A stretch of 64,000 bases of DNA, taken from NCBI GenBank assembly GCA_028554795.2, contig CM068839.1:18438043-18502042 (forward strand). The letters run 5' to 3'. The stretch's first letter is position 1, and each line of letters opens with the position of its first letter. The translations under genes and the position numbers were made by a program. The notes beneath the pieces are model-generated. The model was not told the origin of the DNA. It saw only the letters and a program-made list of their open reading frames with translations, and did not search any database. Positions 11,701-24,111 of this stretch are shown here, piece by piece. This DNA is from Sinohyriopsis cumingii (lineage: Eukaryota; Mollusca; Bivalvia; Unionida; Unionidae).

Positions 11701-13764
11701 CTGGGAATATTTATTTGAATATGTTTCGTCATAAAGGTAATATGTGATTTGCTACAATGTTGTCAATCCCCTGTCTTTAGGGATAAGAAACAAAAAATGA
11801 AAATCCAGCATACTAAACAATGATCAATAATTTTTCCTCCAAAGATATGTCTCATTTTTAATTTAATTTGTTATTCTGTTGCTGCATTGTCTGTTAACTC
11901 TTTTAAGCCACAATGTATCATGGTTATCTTAATTTGCTCTATAACCTTCAGCACGATTATATAGATAATGTTATACAAGGCAAATAAGTAGTTAAAGCAA
12001 TTTATGTCCTGGATCACCGCCATTTCTTTTACTTATTTTGAGGGGGAGGGGGCATTTGCCCAAAGGCGAGGGTACATCATCTGTATAACCAATGATTTAT
12101 TCTTTTCAAATCCGAACTACTAGAATCCACCAAGAGCTGAAAATGGAATACAAATAAACAATGAAGTTCAGATCTGAAAACAAGCAAACAGGATACGTTA
12201 TCTTTGTTCAGCATCTTCGCTTTACGCACTCAGTTTGGTACCTCCTTACAAGTTAATATTGAAATGGAATTAATGAAATTCAAATATACTGAATGGAAAA
12301 TAACTATTTGACATAAAATACTAATATTTTATATTATAACACCTTAGCACTGTACAATTATAATTTCATGACTCAACACGCAGAAAAGTGCGATATGGGG
12401 AAACAAATCAATTAAAATGGACATTATGGGTGACAAGATCAGAATACACAATGAATGCACAGTTTTTTATTGGCGATTAAATGACAAAAGTATCCATACT
12501 AGATCTAGTAATATTACTAAATAGGCGTTACATTTATTTTCAGATATATTGTATTGGAAAATTTATAATTCTGAGCATTTATTTGGTCTATATAGAATTG
12601 TTCACTAAAGCCTCTTTGATATTTTCATCAAACTTATCATTCATATTGATAAGGTTGAAAAATGTATTTCTCCTCACTTGTTCCAAATGTAACTGTATTG
12701 GTGCCATTCGTCTTGATTGACCATCGTCTGAGTTGATATTCACATGAATCTTTTTTATAATCGTAATTTATTACATAACTTTGTTAAATAATTTCAATGT
12801 ATATGTTTTCCCCAGTTTTGTGATAACACCACAGGCAGGTATTTCTGAGTCATTGTTGTTTTTTTAAGCTGTGTTAATAGTCATTACGTTACTTGTTTTT
12901 ATCAAATAGATATCATCTAATTTATGTAATTGTTCATCAACTCTTTGCAACTGATTAGCAATGAAATTGTGTCTGTTAATATATTTTGCTACCGCATCAC
13001 TTGCATTAATACGTTGTCCTAAGTTTTATGGTCTTGCTCTTTGTAATCAATCTTAAGATCCCGTAAGATTTCCGAAGGCCTATTTTAAAGCCCAACTCCC
13101 CGGTGAAAATATTCATCCAGTTCATTTTTAATATTTATAACTTTATTTTTTCTTCCACGTTTAGTAATATACAACTATGCATCACTAGTGATATATGTTG
13201 CTTGTTGAATACCAAGATAAACATAAAACGTATATTTTATGCACGGGATTAATCAATATGAAGGTTGTCTTTATCACATATCATATGATGCCTCTACGCT
13301 AGTAATTGCGTTCTGATAATTTTTGCTTTAATTGGAGGTAGATTAAAAACAAACGCATATCCAACAGGAAAAATTATGCCGAGGTTGATATGATATCATT
13401 AGTCATAAACGCATGGAGTCTCTTTCGTAGTGCTCGCTATTTAATGTTCGATATTGTGAAATTTAGTTATGCCTTCCTCACGTTAGCAGTATAAGTGTTA
13501 GCCTAAAGTTTAAATATAATTCGTCAAATCATAATGCTGATGTATTGTACAGCAAACAGCTCAGATAAATAAATATCTAGCCCCTTTACCAAAAATTAAA
13601 GCAAATTATTTAAACGAGGCCTACAGGGGCAAGCGAACAAGAAAATGAGCAAATTCTACTTAAAAACTTGTATGGTGAGTAAAAGGCCAAGCAACAAAAT
13701 ATGGCAAGAACAAACAACAAAAACATAAATTTGAGAAAAACTATATACCCCAAATGTGAAAAGT
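8761..13764. other. Long AT-rich stretch without recognisable genes
   Basis: I find no protein domain, RNA gene or transposon here on either strand. It holds a C-rich/CA tract (about 9625-9662), short AAATAAAT runs (9770-9800), a (GTTT)n-like and ATTT tract (about 11118-11172), and a degenerate TG tract with TATG/TACG steps (about 11655-11693). Short open frames (for example 9863-10072 and 12481-12720) have no family signature. Unseen small exons or non-coding RNAs cannot be excluded. Confidence 0.5.
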
Positions 13765-14050
13765 CTTAACTTATTAACATTTATTAAATGAATGATTGTT
13801 TCATATATGTTAAATACTTTCTTTTACATATGTCATTTCCTTTTTACAAATGTAAAATATATCATGCTCCTTCACATATTTAAAATTTTTACACACGAGA
13901 AAATATGTTCAACATGTGGAAAAGGGAATCTATGTTAAAATGTTTGTCGATGAAATCCACTCAATTCTGATGATACTTTCCCGCTGATACAAGGTTCCTT
14001 TTTCATCAACACAGCTCTAATTCATCAGCTCCCCCCTCCGGACTGAAAGC
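13765..14050. repeat. Palindrome-rich dispersed repeat, copy 1
   Basis: Short dyads related to TTCACATATGTGAA recur every 20-40 bp (TTTCATATATGTTAAA, TTACATATGTCA, TTTACAAATGTAAA, TTCACATATTTAAA, TTCAACATGTGGAA). The left flank (TTAACATTTATTAAATGAATGATTG) and the change to a CT-rich right part parallel 27.02-27.30 kb. This suggests one family of hairpin-forming repeats. Confidence 0.45.
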
Positions 14051-14207
14051 ATGTATGATGAGTAAACTAAAATATAAATTCTAATTAATGAGGAGTAATT
14101 AATACGGAAACTTCAAATTTGTAAATATATGCAAATACACATGAGTTTACGTCATTTTATTACATTACAGAGGCAAATATGAATAAGAGTTTTCGTTATT
14201 CTTATCA

Positions 14208-14452
14208 ACTTTACGTGCTAGTATTACCTACAGATCAGTGACAAATGTCTTTACGTACTAGTATTACCTGCAGATCAGTGACAAATGCCTGTACGTACTA
14301 GTATTACCTGCAGATCAGTGACAAATGTCTTTACGTACTAGTATTACCTGCAGATCAGTGACAAATGCCTGTACGTACTAGTATTACCTGCAGATCAGTG
14401 ACAAATGTCTTTACGTACTAGTATTACCTGCAGATCAGTGACAAATGTTTTA
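14208..14452. repeat. 40-bp tandem repeat with 80-bp higher-order period, 6 copies
   Basis: GTATTACCTGCAGATCAGTG recurs exactly every 40 bp from 14221 to 14421. The linker alternates between ATGTCTTTACG and ATGCCTGTACG from copy to copy, so the real unit of amplification is an 80-bp dimer. Each copy has a PstI-type CTGCAG (except the first, CTACAG). Very high identity suggests recent expansion. Confidence 0.95.
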
Positions 14453-17365
14453 TCCTGCTCAGCAAGCAAGATTAAATGTTTATATGAGGGAGATGTGTTT
14501 ATTTGTTTAAAGCACAATGAAATCATGATTTACTACTATTTGATTTAAAGTAAATAGCAAACTAGCTGTTACAGAGAGTAAACGTTGCATCTTTTTCCAA
14601 TTAAGTTCAATTTTTATAGAAGCATATGCATAGTTAATGGTGCTTTGAAACCAGATTTTGTTTGTGCAAGCACGCATATAATAAGAATTGAGACAATTAA
14701 ATGTACACTCCATAAAATTGTGGCATCTGGGTTACATGAACTGTGGACTGCTGTCGAAATTGACGATGAAATTAACTTCATTATTGATTATGCATATTTT
14801 GATGATATACAAAGTGTAATCTGTTAAAGTTGTCCTTCGTTTGACTAAAATATATATGGAGCATGTCAGCTGACGTTGTGCACTTATCAACATGATGCAT
14901 TTAGTAAAATACCTAGTATGTAGTTAATTATCTTGGTTTGATAATATCTAGATTCCTACTCAGGAAACAATATCCTCCACTGTAGTATCCATTGCATACC
15001 CTTTATCGCAAATATGCTTGTTACTGTCCTTACACAAATGGGTAAAGTAATGATTCACAAAATTTTGCCACCTTTCTTAAGATATTCTTGTGAGATCACA
15101 TACATAGAAAATTTGCATTACGGTTCCGATGAATGTATTTTTATTTGTTTATATTTCCTAAACATCTGGCGGATTTTATTCATACGAATCGTGCATTATT
15201 AGAAACGAAGAAACTTTTATTCTACGACATGTTAACATAATCTTTTGACCTTGAAGTCAACGTCGCAAGTTTTACAGCAATGCTTTGATCATGGGCTCGA
15301 CCCCCACACCCTTGGCATCGTGTTATACTAGAACCTTAATCATGATGAAAATGCTGACAAAAAGGTTACAAATTAATGCAGTCTTAATCCCCGGGTTGAG
15401 ATTGTGAAGCTGCATTGAACTTTCACTGTGACTACTTTCAAATTTCCTGCCAGGATAACTCGCTAATAGTGAAGAACTCTGAAAGGTATGGCCGACGTAA
15501 AACAGAAAATAAAACACACAAAAATCAACTTCTATGTCTAACGTTTCAAGAATATTTAAACTTCTGATTTGAAATACTCAGTGCATTTTACGGGTAAACA
15601 ATCCTAACACAACAAGTTTTTCTTGGTTCGGTGCCAACCATTTAATTTTCGGGGTGATGCGCGTTGGTGGAAATCCTGAAATATTATTTTATATTTTCTT
15701 ATTTTTGGTACTTTAGTATATTTAGCTAATACTATATGGATGTAATTAGTTAGGTTTTTCTACGAATAAGAACAAGAATATGTTAACATACTACTTGGTA
15801 ACCGGAAATTAGTTTTTGTTAGAAGGATATTTTTTCCTACAATCTAACCCTCTCCACCCCGGACAATTAAATGAATAGTCCCTTACTTTTGAGTAGTTTC
15901 TGACATTAATACTGTATCCAGTTATACTGGAAGGTAATAAATGTGACAGCTGGTTGGTTTAAATAAAGATTGAGCTCAGAGTCTCAAATTCAATTATATT
16001 TTGTACGAGTCTAATGGTCTAAGCGCACTCAAAAATGTTTAGTATTGATGTTCGTATCCCGAACGTAATGCAATTCGCGATAAGCTGCTAAAGGTAGAGT
16101 GTTGCATTATCAGCAAAAACTCATTAGAAGGATAAACAAAATCTATTTTCAATATACTTTTCAACACATTTTAGTTAATGACACGTAGTCAACAAATGGA
16201 TGGAAAAATTTCACCTTAACATGGTGACATAATTCAACGTCAGGCATTCGAAAAATAAAATAGGAATCTGTACCTCCAGTTTACTGATCTGATTCCGACT
16301 CGTATCACAATAAATTTGTTTTTACTTTTTCATGCAGCGCTTGTGGTTGGAAATCCCTTTCTAAATATTAGTCCAGAGGTATTTACTTGGAAAATATAAC
16401 ACTAAATTTGCCTACATGCGGACAGAGGTTAGACGGCAGTGATCGGCCTGATAACATATGTGTTGGTTGAAAGAAGCTCTAGTTCATGTTCAAAGAACAA
16501 TTCAATCATATTTCTTCGAATCAAATGTATGTCTTTTAAAAATGTATGGTATTAATATTTTTCTTGAACTCAACGTAAGGTGCGATTATGTGTTTGAAGG
16601 ATTAGTATTATGATATTATCTGTAAAGACTTTAGTAGGAGGGAAAGAATCAACTTAATATGATTTTTAACAACTTTCAGTTAATTTTATTTAGCCATCAA
16701 GAACATCATTATTTAGAAGGAAAATATAAATGCTAAATTTGTCTAGTTGTGAAGTTTGCTAGCCGACAGTGGATCAACCTGCTCTGTCCCTACAGTGCTT
16801 CTCTGTTTAATTCATATTTTTGCTCAAGTGCAGAGGGTAAATTTGTACTAGTAGACGCATGTTAACTAAAATTGCAATTGTAAAACTGTACTGTAATCAT
16901 TGAATTCTTAGAAGCAATGCGTCATACTTCTTCCCCGTCTCTTAAGTCAACAATTACTTTGTTGGTATCTTGATTTACATTCTTCGATTTGCTTGTACCA
17001 AATCACCGACACATATGTTGTAGTGTGGGTAAATCAACTGATAAATGAACATGAAAAGAACTAGCATGTGTATATGAATGTATGGTGGATGGCTGTATGT
17101 ATACATACGAGATAAATGTGTAGGTTGCTAAATACGAAGGGAGGTCAGTAAGTATTTGGGTAGTTACAAGCGTTAATAGAGAGAGAGAGAGAGAGAGAGA
17201 ATTGCATGTTAAAGTCATTTACAGATCGTGCCTGCTTCCAACCTGAAATGGTCAATGTACCATGCTTTTGCCCAACAATGTTCTTCTGTTAAATTTACTG
17301 TTATACTCATGTACACCGGATAAAGTTGTACAGCTAGACACCTCATAAATGACGTTGTTGTTGTT
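14453..17365. other. AT-rich stretch without recognisable genes
   Basis: No domain or RNA gene found. A (GA)n microsatellite lies at about 17178-17201. Blocks near 16.38-16.45 kb and 16.70-16.78 kb look faintly alike (GGAAAATATAA...CTAAATTTG), but too weakly to call a repeat. Confidence 0.5.
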
Positions 17366-17600
17366 GTGGTTGTAGGGTTTAACGCCATTTTCAGCACAAC
17401 ATAGGCGATCAGTATAACTGCTGGAGGAACAATCCTGGAAAACCCCGGGAAGAACCACCGACCCACGAGAAGCTACTGGCAAGCTTTCTCACGTGCTCAC
17501 GTTCGCCGAGCCCGAGTCTCAAACCCACGCAGACAGAGGCGAGATGTTAATGATCCGGATCGGCGAGCGATTTAGACCACTCGGCCATTCGCTCCCCCCC
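17366..17600 (-). mobile_element. tRNA-derived SINE, family B, copy 1
   Basis: Same sequence family as 52041-52288 and 52809-53065. Read on the minus strand it starts with a tRNA Leu/Ser-like head: GGCCGAGTGGTCTAAA (A box) and, about 55 bp later, a diverged B box (GTGGGTTTGAGACTCG). A body follows that ends in AAAATGGCGTTAAACCC. The B box is diverged and the insertion end is a C-run (17591-17600 on +), so this copy looks older than the other two. No clear target-site duplication was found. Confidence 0.8.
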
Positions 17601-17714
17601 CCCATTAAACCAAGGGGTACGATGTGGAACATAAAACTCACTTTCATACATTTTATTCCCAGGAGTACTGCGTTATGCTTCTTGACTCCTCAGAAGTATA
17701 GAGATAATTTTTTC

Positions 17715-17995
17715 TCGTGGCCTAAGTGGTTCGAGCGTCCGCCTTGGATGCGGGAGGTCGCGGGTTCGAACCCTGGCGAGTCATGCCAAAGACTTAAAAA
17801 TTGGTACGTGCAGTAGCTTTGCTTGACGCTTATAGGACTGGTCGACTTGGTGTCAGGATAACGTGACTGGATGAGACATGATGCCACATGTCTGCGGCAT
17901 GATGCACCAGTGCTAGACATCACTTTAAACTGCCATATTGCAGACATTGTAGCGATATGACAAACATCATTAAAGTTACATTTAAAAACATTCAA
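17715..17995 (+). mobile_element. tRNA-derived SINE, family A, copy 1 (near full length)
   Basis: The tRNA-like head has an A box (TGGCCTAAGTGG, 17718-17729) and a perfect B box (GGTTCGAACCC, from 17763). Next comes a central domain (GCTTTGCTTGACGCTTATAGG, then GACTGGTCGACTTGGTGTCA, then TGTCTGCGGCATGATGCACC) and a tail of loose AATCCAAA repeats up to about 18030. From memory, this central-domain text recurs in bivalve SINEs. Pol III transcribes such elements from the internal A/B boxes; a LINE partner copies them. The 107-codon frame crossing it (17493-17816) is an artefact. Confidence 0.85.
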
Positions 17996-18030
17996 AATCC
18001 AAATATTCAGAATCCAAATCCAAATTTTTC

Positions 18031-18818
18031 TCTAATGATTTCTATCTTTATTTACATTGTTCTTGATTATTCCGTTGTGCTTAAGTATAGAAATATAGGA
18101 ACACTAAGTACTCGCACAGAATAATAGATTACTATTAGTAACTTTGGATTTACCTAATTTTGGAGTATTCGTGTTCTCATAAAAGCTCTCTCGAAATTAA
18201 AACGCATGAAAAAACCTCTAAGGATACATACGCTCACGAAACACGTAATGTTGGATAAATACTACGCTTCAATAATTTTTTTAAAAAAATTGAATTGTGT
18301 TAAATCATTTACACTTGTGTCGTATAGCAGGTAAAAGACCTGATTGATAAACTTGATTAGAATATGCGTGTATGCATGGATGGATGGATGGATGTGTGTG
18401 CGTGTGTAAAACGTCTATAATAAAATATGCAAGCAATCTGGCAAATACTGTGTGAACTGTATAATTTCAATGCATGCTGCTAATTTGTACTTCGATTGAA
18501 CTATTAATTTTGTTTGGCTGTCGCATTGTGTCCAAGTGTAATATAACTGTGTTGTACTGTATCGTCTCTTAATCTTAATCAGATTTAAGAGGATCGAACC
18601 GCGACTTTAACTCAAATTAATTCAACCGATAATTTAAATTTTAAGCTTTAGGGTTTTGCTTCGCCCTTGCCTTACAATTTTTTTTAAAGACTTTTCTCCT
18701 TTTACCACATAACCTGTACGGATCAACAGCTTAACGCATAGAACCTATAAATATATCCACTGTTACATTCAATGCACAAACTGTTGCAGTTTTTCAAACC
18801 TTTACATGCTAATTGATG

Positions 18819-18820
<2 letters not shown>
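18031..18820. other. No gene recognised
   Basis: AT-rich DNA with a short (ATGG)n tract at about 18374-18392. Nothing coding was seen. Confidence 0.45.

Positions 18821-18872
<52 letters not shown>
18821..18872. repeat. (TA)n microsatellite
   Basis: About 25 uninterrupted TA dinucleotides, a likely site of slippage and cruciform extrusion. Confidence 0.95.
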
Positions 18873-18875
<3 letters not shown>

Positions 18876-18879
18876 CTAA

Positions 18880-18955
18880 GCCACTTTAACTTTAAATGTC
18901 AGGTAATGAAAAATGTCAGAAGGAATATATTTCAGAGAGATAAAATATACTAGCA
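18880..18955 (+). repeat. Short dispersed repeat S1, copy 1
   Basis: Shares about 75 bp with 19733-19806 in direct orientation: GTCAGGTAATGAAAAATGTC, then AGAAGGAATATATTTCA, then ATATACT. It lies directly beside the TA microsatellite. Confidence 0.7.
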
Positions 18956-19732
18956 GTACCAAACAACCATTTAACTTCATGTATCCATACATACTCTAAA
19001 TGATCCGTATCAAACCAAAAAATTCGTCGAGTTCACACGGTGACATAGCAAAAGACAATAATGTGATTGATTTGTTTTTCTTATTTCTCTGGGGGAAAAA
19101 AGACTTTTCGAAAATATTCATGACACAAATCGGTTAATGAAACTAAATGAACGCCCAGCAATGTTCGTGTAGTTTCTTTGTTCAAGGCTAAAAAAAAATG
19201 GAAGAAAAAATAAAATCGTTATTTCTTGCTCAGTAATACGATATTCATACAGAATATATACACCTTTTAAGTTTGGCAAGACATTTTGTTTTGTTTGTAT
19301 AGGAAAAATAGGTGTGATCTATATCCTGTCAGTTTCATATCCATAAACGTTTAAACTTGTATCCCACGATGCATTTTGTATATGTTGTATATATTGACTT
19401 AGAAAATAGAACTATGAAATTCAAACATAGAAATTTGTAAAATTCAATCAATTTGTTAAAAAATTATAATAATTATGCAAATAAATAGACATGTATTGAG
19501 TCGGCGAGATTTGATACACATTATTATTAGCATTTTAGGTATTCCTGCACCATTTACAACTTGGTGGATATTTGTGAAATTCTGTCAAGGAAACTATCTT
19601 TGAAAGTCGTTTATACTATCTATTATGAGTCCAAAGCAGTAAATGTATGTGTTTATGGTAAAGTGATCATATAAGTAACACATATCTGCTTGTATGGCTT
19701 TCATTTATAGTAGAGTCCAATCAGGCTGTATA

Positions 19733-19806
19733 TTAAGTGACTTTAACCGTCAGGTAATTAAAAATGTCAGAAGGAATATATTTCAAAGGTATAACATATA
19801 CTTTCA
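19733..19806 (+). repeat. Short dispersed repeat S1, copy 2
   Basis: Direct repeat of 18880-18955, about 850 bp away, with a few substitutions. The origin is unknown; it is too short to assign. Confidence 0.7.
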
Positions 19807-22688
19807 CCAAGTCTATGTACCAATGGTTATAAGCAAACAGAAAATGAATTAAGTCTAACACAAAATACACTCCTTTCAATTGTTCATATTGGTTAAGACA
19901 TTGATTGACAGTGTGCGGCATTATGGCAAAAGCTGATATATTTTAATTTAGTACTTAGGTATTGTAGCTTCAGCTGATATGAAATGCCAATGAACAAACA
20001 CAACAATTGTAAACGGACTCTTAAAGATACACTAGAATTGTTCAAATATATAATTTCAATTATGTTTGCACATTCGATCTTAACAGGTACATTCTTCATG
20101 TCCCACATATGCAAATGTCCATGCTTGTTTTTTAGTTTGGAGATCAGAATTTCACATTTAATTGATGATTTATGATCTATTTAGGGTACCCATAGTTGAC
20201 CTGTGAGGCACATGTTTGGCTGCAATCTCTTGAAATATCCATACATGTTATCTCCATCATGAATAAGCTTTCGTATGGTCATATCTTTAGTACTTTGTCA
20301 CTTAACCTCCCTCTAAACTGATATTATCAGTTGTTACACCAATTATAAAACCTGAACACCTCAACATTGCCTTTAACTTTAATAGCCTGTGTAGCTTATT
20401 AGTTATTTAATCTGTGCATGGCTGAAAATAATTTGAAAAAGATACTTCCTGAAACCTAATATATTTTCAGGATGAATAGTCACTTTAATACATGCCAAAT
20501 GCTTCACATTTCTAAGTGTCACTATGTAAAATGTAATGTTTTTTCCTGTGCTTGCGCCCTTATTGTTATTTTGAAACCTTTATACATTGCAGGTTTTAAA
20601 TTCATTTACCAGCATCTTACTGATCTACACAATGAAAATATATTTGCATCTTTACAAATTTAGTCTGGTTTTCAGGAATAATGTGAAAGAGTTGGATTAG
20701 TTCGGAAGCTCTCCGGTAGTCAGGTTGTGATACCAAGGTCTATTTAAGACATGTCCAATGCACTCGTCATAAGTTACCAGGATTAGTTCATACTACCACA
20801 TTGATAAATCGTACCTCCAAAAATAACATAGGTCTTCATCAGAAAGATCAGTACCATTGGTCAATACGGTAGAGGCTCCCTGAAGCCGTATTTTTATATT
20901 ATATTGTCGCTTCTTGTGGTTATTGACATTGAAACGCAAGACATTTTTGGTGCAAAACATGATACTATACTTGTCCAATCGAAATGAAAACTTTGAGTGT
21001 GTTTTTCTGTATACTGAAACCTGGGTGAGTATCTGACACGATAAATCTGGAACATAGCACCTTTTATTGTTTCTTTAGTGTGATAAGAAAAATTACTGTC
21101 AGCTATCTTGCTTCACAATCTTTTGACAGAAATGTTATAAGTTGTAAGGACCCAAGCTAGCACTTGTTTTTTTTATACCATTCGTTAGTAAACTTTGTTT
21201 TTTAAAATGTCTCATTTTGAAATTTTGAACTTTCTATGAAACTTTTATTTTAAATAAAATTTTAGTTTCGTAAACTTAAATGTTTATCTAAAAGTTTTTA
21301 CATTTCAAATATATATTTTCAGATAAATATTATCTTGCTTAACAAGTGAGTTTCTACTGCAATGAAAACTTCTTTTAATCAATGAAGATATAACAACTTT
21401 ATTTTGAGCGTTTCTAGAGCACTTGACTCAAAACTTGCACCATGTGTGACACAAACATGACACACGTTTACAGTTGTCAGACGCCTTGTTTGCTATCGTA
21501 TCCAGAAAGACTTATTGTGTAAAGATGAAGTAGTTGTTAATGTAATATGAAAGTCTGACTGATAGCACTCAGGTCACAACTGTCAATTCCGGTTCCAAAT
21601 GTAGCCTCAGTCTATTTTTAAAGCATTTTTTCTCTCTCATTTTTGGTGATACGAGAGTTAGATGTAGCATTTTTTTTTATTGATTTAAAGGTTGTTCGTT
21701 CATTCTTGAGACTATGAGCATTATAATGTAGTTTTCTGTGTGTATTTCGGGGAGAGTGCACAGTGAAAAATATATCATTGTCTGCTCTCTCTGGTTATAG
21801 TGGAGAGAGCTTGGGAGGGAGCACGTGTGTGCTCGGAGCCCCATTTATACATACTACTAACTTTAGTTCCCAGCACTAACCAAACATTAATTTTTGCATC
21901 AGATTCGCTCATTATACCTTACAATTTGTGTTCAGCGCGTTACCAAACAAAAAAACAAAAAAAAACAAAAAAAACAACAAAACAACAAAACAAACAATTG
22001 CAGCAATATTTTAAGTTTAACAGTCAACTTCATTTCACATGTAGGCACAATGACACTGAAAAATTATCCACCCATACAAATGGCGTAAGTTCATTTGAAG
22101 GTTTCTTATTTTGGGTCATTCTGTGACAAAATTTGTCGACTTCCCCAAAAAAATTATTTACTATTTACGGATAAGTATGCCAAGGCACCAATATCGACAA
22201 TCATAAATTCAATTTATTATCTGTAAACATGTAACGAACATTTCATTGGAAATCCTTGTATTGCCCTGACAGCAAATAATTATGAAAGATAGAATACTTC
22301 TAAAACAAGTACTGATAAATTGTTAAATAGTATTGGTAACTAGATCATAAGATGAAAAACTAAAACAAAATATGATCTTTAATTCCTTTTGCTCTGAATA
22401 CTATTTACGAAAATATAAAGTATATCGTACATTAACAGAACGCGATGCGTGAAAAAGCATATATTTTAAACAAGGATGGGATGAGAGGATGGAGAAGGGA
22501 AGACCTAATCTGAAATCACTATTCAATATTCTGATTAAAATATATTAAATACAGTGGTTGCAAAATGTACTTTGAAGTTTTTTTGTAAATATTTAGTGCG
22601 ATCGGAGCAAATGATTTTGCATAATTGCTGTCTATGAGTCATGAAAGTTACGTACGTACAGCGCTTATGTGCTTCAATTTTGACGGAA
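19807..22688. other. AT-rich stretch without recognisable genes
   Basis: No domain or RNA gene seen. An A-rich AAAACAAAAAAAAC tract lies at about 21950-21995. Short frames here lack any family signature. Confidence 0.5.
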
Positions 22689-22691
22689 ATG

Positions 22692-22785
<94 letters not shown>

Positions 22786-22800
22786 AACAGACAGACAGAG
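22689..22800. repeat. Compound microsatellite (TA)n(GA)n(GACA)n
   Basis: Three motifs adjoin: TA at about 22690-22714, GA at about 22715-22750, then GACA/GACAAACA to about 22800. The open frames on both strands (S-L-S-L and R-E-R-E-T-D-R-Q) are artefacts. Confidence 0.95.
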
Positions 22801-24012
22801 AAATTAATCGCCGATAATATACCTACTATGTTTAAAGTAAATATTTAGCACTGTAGATATAAAATTGTATATCAATCGTCGCAAATCATGTGATAACATT
22901 ATTATGATATATCAAATCAAGTTAAAAGCAAAACGGTGTCAAAATTAATAAAGACGTTTTACTAAACGTATGCATTAAATTTGTATTATTATCGCGACAC
23001 ATTACAGTAAAAAGATTAATGTCCAGCAATCTTTAAAGGAAAGAAAACTATGAATTATTTGTTTCATAATATTTCCATTTTAAGCTAAATTTGAATACAT
23101 CTTGATTTTTTATTTCTTTTATTTCTTTTACTTTTTAATATATTTTCCAGTCGTCTTATTTACACTAATTGTACACAAATATTCGTATCGATTCCTAAAG
23201 CCTACTGAATACAAACTCTTACACTGAGATACATGTTTACCGAACTGTTAACATCGAAAACTAAATGCATGGATACGATGAAAAACTGATTGTTAGGAAT
23301 TCAATCATTACAACAAAGTCATGATTGATAGATATATCAACTGCAAAGTTATTCTTTTCGTATTGTTACAATAATTATGCATTTTCTATACTATAATCGA
23401 TGTTGTTTCCACGTGTAAAATTATGTCTCTTGTTCACCTTTTTCTCCTTCTGAATGATAATTAAGTCCGATGGCATTTTTGAAAATAATCACGCTCATAC
23501 ATTTTAACATATACAGCCCATGGATGAAAATACTGCATTTTCTTCCTAATTTAATTTTTTTAAAAATGGAATGTTCATTAATTAAACATTTTGGTATCCA
23601 TACATATGGGCTGCTTCTCCTTCAAGTCTGTATCATTTAGTCCCTATCTACACGTTATCGTTGATATTTGACAGAAAAATGTCAAGGATACGAATATATG
23701 TTGGATTCTTTTCATCTCCACCTTCCAGCAAACCAAAAAGAAAACCAACAAATTTTCATGATTATACAACTGACTGCGTCACAAAAAAGTAAATTTCTAC
23801 TACCCCATAAAATAATTTTTCTTGCAGGACAGCATTAAAATGTCTTCCTTCACAAACAGTATTTCACAAGGTAAAAGTTTATCTCTTTTAGAAAAAAGTT
23901 AAATATTATAGATGATTTAACGCAGAGAGCCATAAAGGCCTTCTCACATGGAGTAAATACTTCTAAAAAGGATATAGCTGTAGTATACCCTCATAAATTG
24001 TTAAGATACCAA
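22801..24012. other. 3' flank of the Mab-21-like gene; no other gene seen
   Basis: AT-rich DNA lying downstream of the minus-strand gene. Nothing recognisable was found. Confidence 0.45.
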
Positions 24013-24018
24013 TTTAAT
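24013..24018 (-). terminator. Candidate polyadenylation signal (ATTAAA)
   Basis: TTTAAT on + reads ATTAAA on the gene strand, about 95 bp past the stop of the Mab-21-like gene. This is the commonest variant of AATAAA. No cleavage-site evidence is available. Confidence 0.3.
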
Positions 24019-24111
24019 CAAGTTTGTAGTAGTTGATTAATTAGTATACAGTTATGCTCACAACTGATTCATGTTCTACATCTGCGCAGAAATATTTCAT
24101 GTAAATGTCAG

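Noticed and set aside
16330..16870. Possible tandem duplication of about 330 bp (16.38 versus 16.70 kb)
   Set aside because: Only short AT-rich blocks agree by eye; too weak without an alignment.
17715..17790. tRNA gene
   Set aside because: It has A and B boxes but no proper acceptor pairing, and it is fused to a SINE body that recurs at 28.4 kb; it is a SINE head.
17493..17816. 107-residue + strand ORF
   Set aside because: Composed of two SINEs and the spacer between them.
22535..22807. Low-complexity proteins over the compound microsatellite
   Set aside because: Pure translation of TA, GA and GACA repeats.
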